Below are positions 24,750 to 34,183 of a stretch of 64,000 nucleotides of DNA, in pieces. The first letter of the stretch is position 1. Each line of letters begins with the position of its first letter. The stretch is from Acetobacter estunensis. Its GTDB lineage: Bacteria; Pseudomonadota; Alphaproteobacteria; Acetobacterales; Acetobacteraceae. The notes below the pieces were generated by a model, which saw nothing but the letters and a program-made list of their open reading frames with translations, had not been told where the DNA came from and searched no databases. The stretch spans positions 248,001 to 312,000 of the forward strand of contig NZ_JAHRDV010000003.1 of the NCBI RefSeq assembly GCF_019083805.1, given 5' to 3'. The position numbers and the translations under genes were made by a program.

Positions 24750-26903
24750 TCAGCCGAAGAGCAGAGAGGTCAAAGACGACCAGAAGCTCTGAAGCGCTGT
24801 CTGGATCTGCTGCAAAAGCTGCTGGATCATGCCGGTCTGAGTGGTTGTGGAGGAAGACGATCCACTGCCCGACGAGCTTCCCGTAGTGGAGGACGAGTTC
24901 CCGGAGCTGTTGTTACCCGTCGTCGAGCTGTCCTTGCCGCCATCACTGCTGGAAGCGGACGAGAAGTCGAACATTTCCATCAGGTCACCGATGGCCGGGC
25001 TGTTGGTCGGCGCATACGGGTTGCTGCTGGTGGTGACAGGGTTGGGCAGGTTGTCACGTCCCGTGGACGAAACCGGCTTGAGCCCCCAGTTCTTTTCCAC
25101 GAACTTCAGGAACGACACGTGGTCGCCGTAAGTGTGGGTAACGTGACCACCCTTGGAGTAAGGGGAAACCATGATGGCGGGAATACGTGTGCCGTCACCG
25201 AAGAAGTCGAGCGGCTGGATGTAACCCGAATCCCACGAACCGCCGCCTTCATCGAAGGTGATGAAGATTGCCGTCTTCTTCCAGACTTCCGGCTTCGCCT
25301 TGATCTTCTCGATCACGTGCTTGGCGAACGCCTCGAACAGACCGGGTTTGGATGACGCGGGATGACCATCGAGCAGGGTGTCAGGCTTGACGATGGAAAC
25401 AGCCGGTAGGTTCCCCAGCGCAAGATCGCTCTCAAGATCGGTCACATCCTTGAGATGCTCCTGGCGCTGCTTGGCATCCGCCATGATCTTGGTTTCGTAT
25501 TGGAACGGATTGCAGATATCGCAATACACGCCGCCGAGCTGACTGGTGGGATCCTTGACGTAGTTGTTCCAGCCCGCACCGTAGTAACGCCACGTCACCT
25601 TCTTGTCGTTCAGGCGATCCGCAATCGTCGGCACATTGGACGGCGGAATGACGAACGTGCCGGTGTTGACCGTGCCATCACCGAAATAGCCGGGGCTGTA
25701 GTTGTTGACGATGTAGTAAGCGCCAGCCTTACAGTTCTTGGGATGCTTGCCCGGAAGCGCCTTGAGGTAATCGGAAATGGCTTTGACGCCTGGAGAGGAA
25801 TCGTCGGCGCATTTAACATAGGATCCACCCGAATACCCATCCTGCGTGAACCAGTTGGTCGTCCCGGCCTGACGGTTCGGGTTTTCGATCTGGCTCTCAG
25901 GCGGCGTAGCGATGTTGCCGTTGCCGTCCGTGTAATAGATACCAAGGCCCGTGCCGAGAGCGATATGGTTCGCACCTGTGCCGCCCATGACGGACTGATG
26001 GAAATTATCGCTGGTCGTGTATTTGTCAGACAGGGACTTGAAATAGGGCGCATCGCCCATGGCCATGTTGTAGAACCCCATCGACACCGAGCCTTCATTG
26101 GTGCTCATGTCAGTGAAGTTCGCGGCCTGCGCCTTACCGTTTCCGCCCGTGCCGCTCTGGGTTTCCACCCAGGGGAACAGATCGTTGCGACAACCTGAAG
26201 GATTGGCGGTCGTCGCCTGCGAGACGGAACAGTCCGTCTGCTGCCACATCTGAAAGAAGCGGTGAACCGGGCTTCCAACATACGAATCGTAGGGAAGCTT
26301 GGAGCCCGTGAACTGGAACGGACCGTTGGGCAGATTGCTTGCATTGGTGATGCGCGTATCCACACCGCTGCTGCCCAGACCACTCGCCCCTGTCGTCAAC
26401 AACTGCCAGTCGCTGCGATCCAGGCCGTTGCCACCGACAAGATTTTCGAACGCCTCGACAGCAGCGAGGGTCGCAAAAGGTGCAGGATCGGAATCAGATG
26501 CCTTGGCAGGCGTGCCCGCGAGAGCCGGAGCCGGCAGCTTGGTATAGGCTGTCTTATTCGGCGGCGAAATCTCATAGGTGTCAGCGCTTGGCGACTGCAT
26601 CTGCGCCGCCTGAGCGAAGTTGGGGCCCGGCGTGCCGTCAATGTTGACGATCTTGCGCGACAGAATGTTATCGACCGTTTCGCCCTTTTTCGGGACATAC
26701 GTGCCGTACAGATTGTCGAAAGAATGGTTTTCGCCAATAATCAGAACGATGTGTTCGATTGGCGTTGCGGTCTTGCTTTCCGAAGACTTCGCAAGGGCAG
26801 GAGCCGCGGGAACGATCGGCGCAATGGCCATCGACGCAGCAGCGAGGTGAGCGACAGAATGCGTCAGCGGTTTTCGCAGACGCTTCCAGACCGAAGCAGA
26901 CAT
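24750..26903 (-). CDS. Secreted PF04185 phosphoesterase (phospholipase C / acid phosphatase type), second copy
   Basis: A 717-residue exported enzyme, paralogous in type to the one at 15253-17094. A Sec signal peptide (MSASVWKRLRKPLTHSVAHL ... PALA) is followed by the family start EHIVLIIGENHSFDNLYGTY, a mid-protein metal region (GGTGANHIALGTGLG), ITFDEGGGSWDSGYIQPLDF and RIPAIMVSPYSKGGHVTHTY with a C-terminal NWGLKPVS. The last ~70 residues are a Ser/Thr/Gly-rich spacer and a short amphipathic or hydrophobic tail (MIQQLLQQIQTALQSFWSSL), repeating the arrangement of the other copy. Likely exported through the adjacent type II system (inference). It is monocistronic with its own terminator. 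Confidence 0.85.
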   Translation of the reverse strand: MSASVWKRLRKPLTHSVAHLAAASMAIAPIVPAAPALAKSSESKTATPIEHIVLIIGENHSFDNLYGTYVPKKGETVDNILSRKIVNIDGTPGPNFAQAAQMQSPSADTYEISPPNKTAYTKLPAPALAGTPAKASDSDPAPFATLAAVEAFENLVGGNGLDRSDWQLLTTGASGLGSSGVDTRITNASNLPNGPFQFTGSKLPYDSYVGSPVHRFFQMWQQTDCSVSQATTANPSGCRNDLFPWVETQSGTGGNGKAQAANFTDMSTNEGSVSMGFYNMAMGDAPYFKSLSDKYTTSDNFHQSVMGGTGANHIALGTGLGIYYTDGNGNIATPPESQIENPNRQAGTTNWFTQDGYSGGSYVKCADDSSPGVKAISDYLKALPGKHPKNCKAGAYYIVNNYSPGYFGDGTVNTGTFVIPPSNVPTIADRLNDKKVTWRYYGAGWNNYVKDPTSQLGGVYCDICNPFQYETKIMADAKQRQEHLKDVTDLESDLALGNLPAVSIVKPDTLLDGHPASSKPGLFEAFAKHVIEKIKAKPEVWKKTAIFITFDEGGGSWDSGYIQPLDFFGDGTRIPAIMVSPYSKGGHVTHTYGDHVSFLKFVEKNWGLKPVSSTGRDNLPNPVTTSSNPYAPTNSPAIGDLMEMFDFSSASSSDGGKDSSTTGNNSSGNSSSTTGSSSGSGSSSSTTTQTGMIQQLLQQIQTALQSFWSSLTSLLFG

Positions 26904-27147
26904 TTCATTACCTTCCGCGTTACCATTTCGTCAGGATTGAGAGCAGGTGAGCGTATGAAATCGGATAAGACAGCGCGCCATTACAAATATTGAGACAGTT
27001 TTGTTCTTGAAATACAAAGAATCATGCGGGGAAAATTCCCCCGTCGCGCTATTTTCTAGTTACATTCCGGTCACATTAAAAATGAAGAAAAGATTAACGT
27101 TATGTGTCAGCCGCCCTGCCCGGTTGCTCGGAACAATCCATGGCATG
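26904..27147. promoter_or_regulatory. Interval between phosphoesterase and gspJ
   Basis: About 240 bases, moderately A+T-rich near 26990-27100, holding the presumed promoter of the phosphoesterase gene and the end of the gspEFHIJ transcript. No perfect hairpin or clear promoter was identified. Confidence 0.3.
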
Positions 27148-27735
27148 TCAGCCGGATTCCGCTCCGCTCAGCAACGGACGAATCATGATTGTCGGCCAGT
27201 TCTTTCCCGCGGCAACAAATCCCACATGAACACGGACAAGAAGCGGCAGATGAGGACTGTTCCATGCCGACTGCCATGTGTGTCGGCCACCGCTGAGGCC
27301 ATAATAGGAAAATTCAAGATCTCGCACGCCCTGCGCCAGCACTTCCTCATGCGGCACTTCGGCTTCATTGGGACAGTCCGCACGGCGATAAGGATGCCAC
27401 CGCAGCACCAGTTCATGCTGCGCATTGACGCCTAAAGCCGCTTCCACCTCATGCGCATAGCCTTCCTTTTCCGGTAGCCATGACACCACGCGCAGTCGAT
27501 CAACCTGTCCGGAAAGTGTGGGGGTGTTCGCGTTGTCTGGCACCTCCGCCCGTTCGAGCAAACGGCGGAGCGCGTCCTCGATCCCCTCGCCTGCCACGTC
27601 CGCGCTGTAGCGCCGCTCAGCCATGAACCAGCCGCGCGTTCCAACACCGATACCCTGCCACAACGCCACGCACAGCAAACCGAAAACAATGGTCACCACA
27701 AGGATTTCCAGAAGAGTGAAGCCCTCGTCCTTCAT
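27148..27735 (-). CDS. gspJ: Type II secretion minor pseudopilin GspJ
   Basis: A 195-residue type IV pilin-like protein. The prepilin peptidase site is KDEGFTLLEILVV (cleavage after Gly5, then Phe1 and Glu5 of the mature protein), with the hydrophobic helix TIVFGLLCVALWQGIGVG. The globular part has the WFMAERRYSAD-like segment seen in GspJ. It is the last gene of the minus-strand gsp operon and overlaps gspI by ATGA. GspJ with GspI and GspK forms the tip of the pseudopilus. The assignment rests on position and length. Confidence 0.75.
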   Translation of the reverse strand: MKDEGFTLLEILVVTIVFGLLCVALWQGIGVGTRGWFMAERRYSADVAGEGIEDALRRLLERAEVPDNANTPTLSGQVDRLRVVSWLPEKEGYAHEVEAALGVNAQHELVLRWHPYRRADCPNEAEVPHEEVLAQGVRDLEFSYYGLSGGRHTWQSAWNSPHLPLLVRVHVGFVAAGKNWPTIMIRPLLSGAESG

Positions 27736-28118
27736 TCGTCCATTGCCGGACGCACCGCCCTTCCGTTCAGTGTGACAGACCGGGTCGTTCCATTTTCATC
27801 CACCCGCACAGAGACCGAAAACAGCCCCAGCCTCTCGCCCCCGTTCTTAGGCGTTGCCACCGAAACCTGCCGGATCTCGACCGTGGAGTGATAGGGGCCT
27901 TCCAGATCGTAGCTTTGCGTGCCCGGACGCAACGACAATGTGGCCAGCACACCCGCAAGTTGGGAACGCGCCATGGATGTTGCGCGCAGATCGCGCTCCA
28001 CCCGACTGCCGCCCGCAAGGCCGGCTTCAAGAGATCCCAGCATCGCCGCCAACGCAAATCCCGCGATCATAAGGGCGACAATCACTTCCAGGAGAGTGAA
28101 GCCTCCTTCACGTTTCAT
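27732..28118 (-). CDS. gspI: Type II secretion minor pseudopilin GspI
   Basis: A 128-residue pseudopilin starting MKREGGFTLLEVIVALMIAG. The leader is cleaved after the second Gly, leaving Phe1 and Glu5. It then has EAGLAGG and a small globular domain. The start at 28118 is preferred over an in-frame ATG at 28145 because it places the short basic leader correctly; it overlaps the gspH stop by 11 bases. Forms part of the pseudopilus tip with GspJ/GspK. Confidence 0.75.
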   Translation of the reverse strand: MKREGGFTLLEVIVALMIAGFALAAMLGSLEAGLAGGSRVERDLRATSMARSQLAGVLATLSLRPGTQSYDLEGPYHSTVEIRQVSVATPKNGGERLGLFSVSVRVDENGTTRSVTLNGRAVRPAMDE

Positions 28119-28569
28119 TGGTTTCGATCCGTCCGGTGACAGCACTGAGCCGAATCAGACACAGATGACGTCCAAACATGATTACCAGTGATGGTCCGGA
28201 AGCGCTGCCATCGGCCGAAAAACGGTACAGTGCACGAGGAAGAAATCCACCACCCCGCTTTGGCAGAAACATTCTCGCTGGTCCCGTCAAGCGTTGCAGG
28301 TGGCTTGCCGTGCCATGCACAGTCAGAAGCTGCTCCGTCTGCGCATCCACTTCCACGCTCACCGCATCGCCACTCGTTTCCGACAGCGCCTGTGCGTCGC
28401 GCAATGTATCGATCACACGCGAACGGGCCGCAGCGAAGGTCAGCGCATCGCTGTGAAGCGGACCACGTTCCAGCGTCACCCCCAGCAACAGCCCGGCGAT
28501 CACCAGAACGACCATGATCTCCAACAGCGTGAAGCCGGCCTCGCCACCGTCGTCAGTGTGCAAGGTCAT
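28108..28569 (-). CDS. gspH: Type II secretion minor pseudopilin GspH
   Basis: A 153-residue pseudopilin with the class III signal DGGEAGFTLLEIMVVLVIAG and cleavage after Gly12. The body contains ARSRVIDTLRDAQALSETSG, a helix pattern common in GspH/FimT proteins. It overlaps gspF upstream (28553-28569) and gspI downstream, consistent with one operon. The GspH assignment follows size, sequence and order. Confidence 0.75.
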   Translation of the reverse strand: MTLHTDDGGEAGFTLLEIMVVLVIAGLLLGVTLERGPLHSDALTFAAARSRVIDTLRDAQALSETSGDAVSVEVDAQTEQLLTVHGTASHLQRLTGPARMFLPKRGGGFLPRALYRFSADGSASGPSLVIMFGRHLCLIRLSAVTGRIETNET

Positions 28570-29809
28570 TGAGGCTCAGCATGGCCAGAAGAAGCGCCGA
28601 GACAATTCCCGCGACGATCACTCCCATAACGATCGTGATGGCGGGAACGAGAATGGCCAGCAGCCGCTGGATCGTCACGCGGCTGGCTTCCTCGTGAATA
28701 TCCGCCGAGCGCAAGGCGATGGGCGCCAACTGGGCCGTCTCTTCCCCCACCTTGAGAAAATGCGTCATGGTCTCGGGAAATATCTTCGCTTTCTCAAGAG
28801 AGGATGCGAGGCTACGGCCCTCTCGCACATCACGGGTGGCATCCCCCAGACAGGCCGCACCGGCTGCGTTGGTGAGAACGCCTTCCGTGATGCGCAACGC
28901 CCCCACCAGAGGCACGCCATTGCGCATCAAAGTGCCGAGCGTGCGCGTGAACTGAGCCGCCATGATTTCCCTCAGCAATGTTCCCAGAATGGGAACCCGC
29001 AGCAGAAAACGATCGAACGCCATGCGGATATGAGGGCGCCGCAACGCGATGCGGACCGCAGCCACCGCCAGCAACAGGCCCACAAGCAGCAATCCGCCCC
29101 ACGCCGTCAGGAAATCACCCGCGGCGATAACCACCTGCGTGGCGAAAGGTAGCGCTGCGCCATTTTCTTCGAACAGGGGCACGAATTGCGGCAGGACATG
29201 CGTGAGCAAAAGACCGATTGAAAAAACCGAGGCTACCACAAGAACCGTGGGATAGATCATGGCCGATTGCACGGTCGCCTTGAGCTTGCGCTCACGCTCC
29301 AGAAGATCGGACAGACGAAGAAGCGCTTCCCCCAAAGCGCCCCCGGCTTCACCTGCCCGGACAAGGCCGACATACAGTTTAGGGAAAATGCTGGGCATTG
29401 TTTCCAGTGCGTCGGCAAAGGACTCACCATCGCGCACGCGGTCGCGCAAGGCTCCGATCACCCGGCTATTCCGTGGCCCTACGGCGGTCTCACCAAGAAA
29501 ACGCAGCGCACGATCAAGATCGAGACCAGCCGTGAGCATGGTGGCCAGCTTGCGGGTGAAATCCGCAACCTCCCCCGATTTCAGGCGCAGATCGCTACGC
29601 CGCCCGAGAAGTGAGAGCAGTTCACCGCGTAACGCCCCTCCACGTGTGGCAGGCGCGATCTGCACGATCAGAAGTTTCTGTCGTCTCAAATGCTGCGTGA
29701 CCTGCGCCGCTGAAACCGCCGCCATTTCTCCATGCACCATGCGTCCTTCGGCGTTGACCGCCTGATAACGCCACACTCCTTCTTCAATGGCGCGCGCAGC
29801 CGCACTCAT
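28553..29809 (-). CDS. gspF: Type II secretion inner-membrane platform protein GspF
   Basis: A 418-residue polytopic protein with two repeated T2SSF cytoplasmic domains: KSGEVADFTRKLATMLTAGL near residue 75 and EIMAAQFTRTLGTLMRNGVP near residue 275. Membrane segments follow each (YPTVLVVASVFSIGLLLTHV; IVMGVIVAGIVSALLLAMLS). GspF forms the centre of the assembly platform and couples to the GspE ATPase. Overlaps gspE by ATGA (29806-29809). Confidence 0.93.
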   Translation of the reverse strand: MSAAARAIEEGVWRYQAVNAEGRMVHGEMAAVSAAQVTQHLRRQKLLIVQIAPATRGGALRGELLSLLGRRSDLRLKSGEVADFTRKLATMLTAGLDLDRALRFLGETAVGPRNSRVIGALRDRVRDGESFADALETMPSIFPKLYVGLVRAGEAGGALGEALLRLSDLLERERKLKATVQSAMIYPTVLVVASVFSIGLLLTHVLPQFVPLFEENGAALPFATQVVIAAGDFLTAWGGLLLVGLLLAVAAVRIALRRPHIRMAFDRFLLRVPILGTLLREIMAAQFTRTLGTLMRNGVPLVGALRITEGVLTNAAGAACLGDATRDVREGRSLASSLEKAKIFPETMTHFLKVGEETAQLAPIALRSADIHEEASRVTIQRLLAILVPAITIVMGVIVAGIVSALLLAMLSLNDLAH

Positions 29810-31521
29810 GCGTCGTGCCCGACGATCCGGCTGATTTCCTCAAGCGACGTCTCGCCCTTCAGGGCAACCTGAAGACCGGCCTGAAACATGGTCTGCATGC
29901 CCTCCGCCATGGCGGCCCGCTCAATTTCCGAATGATCCGCGCCGGAGAGAATAAGACGCGTGACCTCTCGCGAAGGCTGGAGAAACTCCGCCACAGCACT
30001 TCGTCCGCGATAGCCCGTCTGGCGACAGTGCGGGCAGCCGACAGGATGCCACAGCGTGTGGGATGTCGCGCTGTCCAGCCCCAGACGCCGCGCGAGTTCG
30101 GGGGGCACCTCTTCGGGACGCCGACACTCCGGGCACAGCTTGCGCACGAGGCGCTGCGCGAGGATACCCCGCAACACCGCCGTCAGCAGATAATCCTCCA
30201 GCCCCATGTCCCGCAGGCGCGTCACGGCGGCGGCGGCGGAATTGGTGTGCAGCGTGGAGAGGACGAGATGCCCCGTCAGGGCAGCCTGCACGGCAATCTG
30301 TGCCGTTTCCAGGTCACGGATTTCACCCACCATGATGACATCGGGATCCTGACGCAGAATGGCGCGCAAGAGGCTGGCGAATGTCAGACCGATGGTGGGA
30401 CGTATCTGGATCTGATTGATGCCTGCGAGTTGATATTCGATCGGATCTTCGACTGTCATCACATTGCGCTCGGTCGAGTTCAGACCGGCAAGCCCGGTAT
30501 AGAGTGTCGTCGTCTTGCCCGAGCCGGTTGGCCCCGTCACCAGAACGATGCCGTTGGGCGCTTGCAAAGTTTCCCGAAAGGACGAGATGATGGAAGGCGC
30601 AAGTCCGAGACGACTGTAATCGAAGCTGACCGTCGTGCGATCGAGCACACGCAGCACCGCGATCTCACCGTGCAGGGACGGCACTGTGGAGACACGGAAA
30701 TCCACTTCGTGCCCACGCACGGCCAGCTTGATACGCCCATCCTGCGGCAGCCTGCGCTCGGCGATATCGAGCCGCGCCATGATCTTGATACGTGAAATCA
30801 GCGCAGCCGTCAGACGCGGGCTCTGGCTGTCCACCTCATGCAGCACGCCGTCATAACGATAACGGACCAGAAGCCGATCTTCGAACGGCTCAATGTGAAT
30901 GTCGGATGCCCGCGTTTCCACGGCCCGGAAAATGAGCTGATTAACCAGACGAATGATCGGCGCCTCACTGGCCAGATCCTTCAGACGGTCGGTGTCCTCT
31001 TCAGCCGCCTCGCCCTCACTGGAGAGAGTGTCTTCATCTGCCGCGTCCTCTTCGTCCTCCGGATAAAGACGGGTCAACGCCGCTTCCAGATCGGCCGGAC
31101 GCGCCACCTCCCGCACCACGCGGCACCCTGTCGCCAGTCCTACAGCGCTGGCGGTATAATCGTCCTGCGGGTCCGCCATCACCAAGTGAAGCGTATCTCC
31201 GGTGCAGGACAGCGGAACGGCACGCGCCTGCCGCAGAAAACGTCTGCCCAGTCGATCAGGAAAAACGGGCTCGACAATCTGTCCAAGACGCGTGGCATCG
31301 AGCACCTGCGTGCCGAGTATGGCGGCATAGGTGCGCGCCAGATCCGTTTCACTGACAAGCCCCAATTGAAGGAGCACATGCGCCAGCGTCTGCCCCGTCT
31401 CGGACGCCACGCCACGCGCCCGCTCAAGCACGCGCGCTTCGCAAACAGCCATGTCAATAAGGGCTGTTTCCAGATTCATTTTATCCGGCTTCATGACAGT
31501 CTTCGATCTTGTCGCCGGCAT
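29806..31521 (-). CDS. gspE: Type II secretion ATPase GspE
   Basis: A 571-residue hexameric ATPase that powers pseudopilus assembly at the cytoplasmic face. An N1E-like domain (about 15-150) is followed by SDIHIEPFEDRLLVRYRYDG, Walker A GPTGSGKTTTLYT, the Asp box VMTVEDPIEYQL, Walker B DPDVIMVGEIRD, HLVLSTLHTNSAA and a four-Cys zinc site (CPEC ... CPHC). An acidic stretch (EDEEDAADED) lies before the catalytic core. Start candidates are 31521, 31494 and 31479, none with a clear Shine-Dalgarno. It begins the minus-strand gsp operon, divergent from gspO. Confidence 0.93.
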   Translation of the reverse strand: MPATRSKTVMKPDKMNLETALIDMAVCEARVLERARGVASETGQTLAHVLLQLGLVSETDLARTYAAILGTQVLDATRLGQIVEPVFPDRLGRRFLRQARAVPLSCTGDTLHLVMADPQDDYTASAVGLATGCRVVREVARPADLEAALTRLYPEDEEDAADEDTLSSEGEAAEEDTDRLKDLASEAPIIRLVNQLIFRAVETRASDIHIEPFEDRLLVRYRYDGVLHEVDSQSPRLTAALISRIKIMARLDIAERRLPQDGRIKLAVRGHEVDFRVSTVPSLHGEIAVLRVLDRTTVSFDYSRLGLAPSIISSFRETLQAPNGIVLVTGPTGSGKTTTLYTGLAGLNSTERNVMTVEDPIEYQLAGINQIQIRPTIGLTFASLLRAILRQDPDVIMVGEIRDLETAQIAVQAALTGHLVLSTLHTNSAAAAVTRLRDMGLEDYLLTAVLRGILAQRLVRKLCPECRRPEEVPPELARRLGLDSATSHTLWHPVGCPHCRQTGYRGRSAVAEFLQPSREVTRLILSGADHSEIERAAMAEGMQTMFQAGLQVALKGETSLEEISRIVGHDA

Positions 31522-31546
31522 CGCAATCCGCCACTCTCACGCCGTC

Positions 31547-32341
31547 ATGATCCCACCCGAACTGGTCATTCCCTTTTTTCTCGCGCCGTTTGTCGGCAGC
31601 TTCCTCAGTGTGCTCGTGCGCCGGATTCCACGCGGTGAACCGTTCGGCATGCAGCGATCGCGCTGTGAAGAATGCGGCACCTTTCTGCGTCCGCATGAAA
31701 TGATTCCGCTCCTGTCGTATCTGGCGCAAAGAGGTGCGTGCCGTCGTTGCGGAGGCCGGATCGATCCACAGCATTTGAAGATCGAACTCGCGGCCATTCT
31801 GGTTCCCGCAACGGCGCTGCTTGGACGTATGGGTGTGGCTCACTTTCAGGGCCTCCCGCTCGAAGACAGTGGAATTTCGCTACCCTTGCTGATGTCCGAC
31901 TGTGTTCTCGGCTGGACGCTTCTGGCGCTGTCGTGGATCGATCTCACCTGTCTACGACTGCCCGACGTCCTTACACTCCCGCTCCTGCTTGCCGGTCTGG
32001 CCGAAGGCTGGCTCACGGGCGGCATGGACACACTGCTGGACCGGGCACTGGGGAGCGGGATCGGCTGGGCACTGTTCGCACTGGTGGCGTATGGATATCG
32101 CGCTTTTCGCAAAAGGACAGGACTGGGTGGAGGAGACGTGAAGCTGCTGGCGGCAGGCGGCGCGTGGCTGGGGATAAGTGCACTTCCGAGCGTCATCGTG
32201 CTGGGCTCCGCATTTGGCATCCTAGCGGCGCTCGCAAGCATCCTTCGCGCGGGACGATTCAGCATGACAATCGTCGTTCCCTTTGGTCCATGTCTCGCCG
32301 CCGCCATCTGGACGGCACGGCTGATGCCGGGGACGTACTGA
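31547..32341 (+). CDS. gspO: Prepilin peptidase (GspO/PilD type)
   Basis: A 264-residue inner-membrane aspartic protease that cleaves and N-methylates pseudopilins. It has the N-terminal PELVIPFFLAPFVGSFLSVL segment, a zinc-type cytoplasmic loop with CEEC and CRRC, the first active-site Asp in LSWIDLTCLRLPD and the second in GLGGGDVKLLAAGG. Start is set at ATG 31547; upstream in-frame ATGs (31493, 31451) would run into gspE on the opposite strand. It heads the plus-strand gsp genes and presumably processes GspG-K. Confidence 0.9.
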   Translation: MIPPELVIPFFLAPFVGSFLSVLVRRIPRGEPFGMQRSRCEECGTFLRPHEMIPLLSYLAQRGACRRCGGRIDPQHLKIELAAILVPATALLGRMGVAHFQGLPLEDSGISLPLLMSDCVLGWTLLALSWIDLTCLRLPDVLTLPLLLAGLAEGWLTGGMDTLLDRALGSGIGWALFALVAYGYRAFRKRTGLGGGDVKLLAAGGAWLGISALPSVIVLGSAFGILAALASILRAGRFSMTIVVPFGPCLAAAIWTARLMPGTY

Positions 32342-32584
32342 CTCCCGTCCCATTCGATACCGGACACTCGCTTACATGAGTTGCCACCGCCGGAACCAGA
32401 GCAGCGGTTAACGTGTCATAAATCTATAACACTCGTCCCTCTGTCACCGGGACGGGAGGGGATGGTATTGCCTCGCGCATCCTTCACCGGCAGCCCGAAC
32501 AGGACCGTCCCATCAGGTGATACTGTCTTTTCCCTTTCTTACTTTGCGTCTTTCATGACCGGCCAGAACTCTTCCGGACGACTC
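32342..32584. other. Interval between gspO and gspL
   Basis: About 240 bases. An open frame continuous with gspL extends back to 32381, but its codons (start MPPPEPEQRLTCHK) do not look like part of the family; it probably contains a promoter or leader for gspLMDK. No clear hairpin is seen. Confidence 0.3.
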
Positions 32585-33553
32585 ATGAGCGGCTTTGTCA
32601 GGTGGTGGCTGGATCGCATGGCGGAGATTCTGCCCGCCGCCTTTCTGTGCCGTTCGCGCAAAGACATGCGCCTCACCGTTGCACAGGATGGCACGGTGGA
32701 CCTTCACGCGGTGAACACTCTTCGCAACGAACTTCCCAAGCAAGGCAGCCGCTGGCTTCCAACCCCACGCACACCCGATATCTCGCTGGTCCTGCCTGCC
32801 GGCAGTATTCTCTCACGTGATGTGCCCCTCCCCCGTGCGGCCGCCGCGAACGCTGCCAGCACCATCGGCTACGATCTCGACCGCCTGACGCCTTTTCGCG
32901 AAGACGACGTGGTCTGGAGCGTCCAGCGCAAGCCGGGGACCGAGCGCGGGGAGCAGATCATCTACCGGCTTCTCGTGGCGCCGCGTTTCCTGTTTGCACC
33001 CGCACTCGACACCCTGCGCCATGTCGGTCTCACTCCAACGCGCCTGTGCGCCGACACCGATGACGCAATGCAGGATGTCATCCCCCTCGGACGCGCCGTT
33101 GCGGCACGACACCCGGCCCGTCGGGTGCTCTGCTGCGCACTGATCGCACTCATCGCCCTTCCGTTCGTGCTTCAGCAGATTACGCTGTTCCGTCTTGACC
33201 GCGCTCTTGCCGCACTGAACGAAGGAAAAGAGCAGGCCGATGTCCTGCGGCACCGGATTGCCGCGTTCACGGCGGGGCCAGCAGCAGTGAACCGGGAGGA
33301 ACATCGTATCGGGTCTCCTCTGCGCACGATCCGCACACTTACGGAAGCCCTTCCGGATGGGACATTTCTTACCGGGCTGCATATCCATGAGCATCGCGTC
33401 ACGCTCGAAGGGCAATCGGCACAGGCGACACAACTGATCGGTATTCTTGAACACACCGCCGCCTTTACCGATGCAACGTTCTCCGGCCCCGTCACACGAG
33501 CGGAGAACAAGCAGCAGGACGTCTTCACCATCACAGCCAACGCGCCGAGCTGA
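32585..33553 (+). CDS. gspL: Type II secretion protein GspL (PilN-like)
   Basis: A 322-residue bitopic inner-membrane protein. The cytoplasmic part (about 1-175) has an actin-like character (ISLVLPAGSILSRDVPLPRA, YDLDRLTPFREDDVVWSVQR). One membrane helix follows (VLCCALIALIALPFVLQQIT), then a coiled coil (ALNEGKEQADVLRHRIAAF) and a periplasmic ferredoxin-like domain (GTFLTGLHIHEHRVTLEGQS), the PilN-type end. The start at 32585 has GGACG upstream; 32555 is an alternative. GspL recruits GspE to the membrane. It lies six bases before gspM. Confidence 0.8.
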   Translation: MSGFVRWWLDRMAEILPAAFLCRSRKDMRLTVAQDGTVDLHAVNTLRNELPKQGSRWLPTPRTPDISLVLPAGSILSRDVPLPRAAAANAASTIGYDLDRLTPFREDDVVWSVQRKPGTERGEQIIYRLLVAPRFLFAPALDTLRHVGLTPTRLCADTDDAMQDVIPLGRAVAARHPARRVLCCALIALIALPFVLQQITLFRLDRALAALNEGKEQADVLRHRIAAFTAGPAAVNREEHRIGSPLRTIRTLTEALPDGTFLTGLHIHEHRVTLEGQSAQATQLIGILEHTAAFTDATFSGPVTRAENKQQDVFTITANAPS

Positions 33554-33559
33554 CAGAAC

Positions 33560-34183
33560 ATGGCGCTGACGTTCTCCCCTGACCACTTGCCCGAAGGCCG
33601 CCCCGGCCGTCTGCTGGCGGTAGGTGTCACGCTCCTGCTTCTGCTGAGCGCATGGCTCCTGATCTCCGGCCTTCTGGACCTTCACGCCCGCGAGCAGATG
33701 GCAATCGCGGACCGTCAACAGATGCTGGTCCGCACGCAGGCACTCGTGGACAGCATTCCATCCCTGCAGGAGCGTTACGAAACAGCCTCGCGCAGCGCCC
33801 ACGGCGATACGCTTCTGCTCACGGAGAGTTCGCGAGAAACGGCCCTCGCCCGACTGCAGGAAATTGTGCACGACACAGCCCACAGTGTGCAGGTGGAACC
33901 GAGCAGCATGGAGCCGCTGCCCGTCATCCGGAATGGCCCGTTCGAGCATCTCGGGGTGCGCCTGTCCCTCACGACCTCATGGAATACGCTCGTTCACCTG
34001 CTGAATGCCCTGTCGGAAAATGCCTCTCCTCGCCTGCTGATCGACGATCTCCAGATTCAGGTCGCGGGCACATCCTCACTTGAGGACGAAGCCACGAAGG
34101 GGCGCATGGTCGATGCCTCCCTCACCATCCTCGCCCTGCGCGATCCCCGTCCGGCCGTGGCACCTGCCACGGACCGGCCATGA
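33560..34183 (+). CDS. gspM: Type II secretion protein GspM
   Basis: A 207-residue bitopic protein: a short cytoplasmic tail, one membrane helix (LLAVGVTLLLLLSAWLLISG), a coiled-coil region (AREQMAIADRQQMLVRTQAL) and a periplasmic ferredoxin-like domain (ASPRLLIDDLQIQVAG). Size, topology and position after gspL are as expected. It would form the platform with GspL, GspF and GspC. Its stop is 23 bases before the chosen gspD start. Confidence 0.8.
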   Translation: MALTFSPDHLPEGRPGRLLAVGVTLLLLLSAWLLISGLLDLHAREQMAIADRQQMLVRTQALVDSIPSLQERYETASRSAHGDTLLLTESSRETALARLQEIVHDTAHSVQVEPSSMEPLPVIRNGPFEHLGVRLSLTTSWNTLVHLLNALSENASPRLLIDDLQIQVAGTSSLEDEATKGRMVDASLTILALRDPRPAVAPATDRP

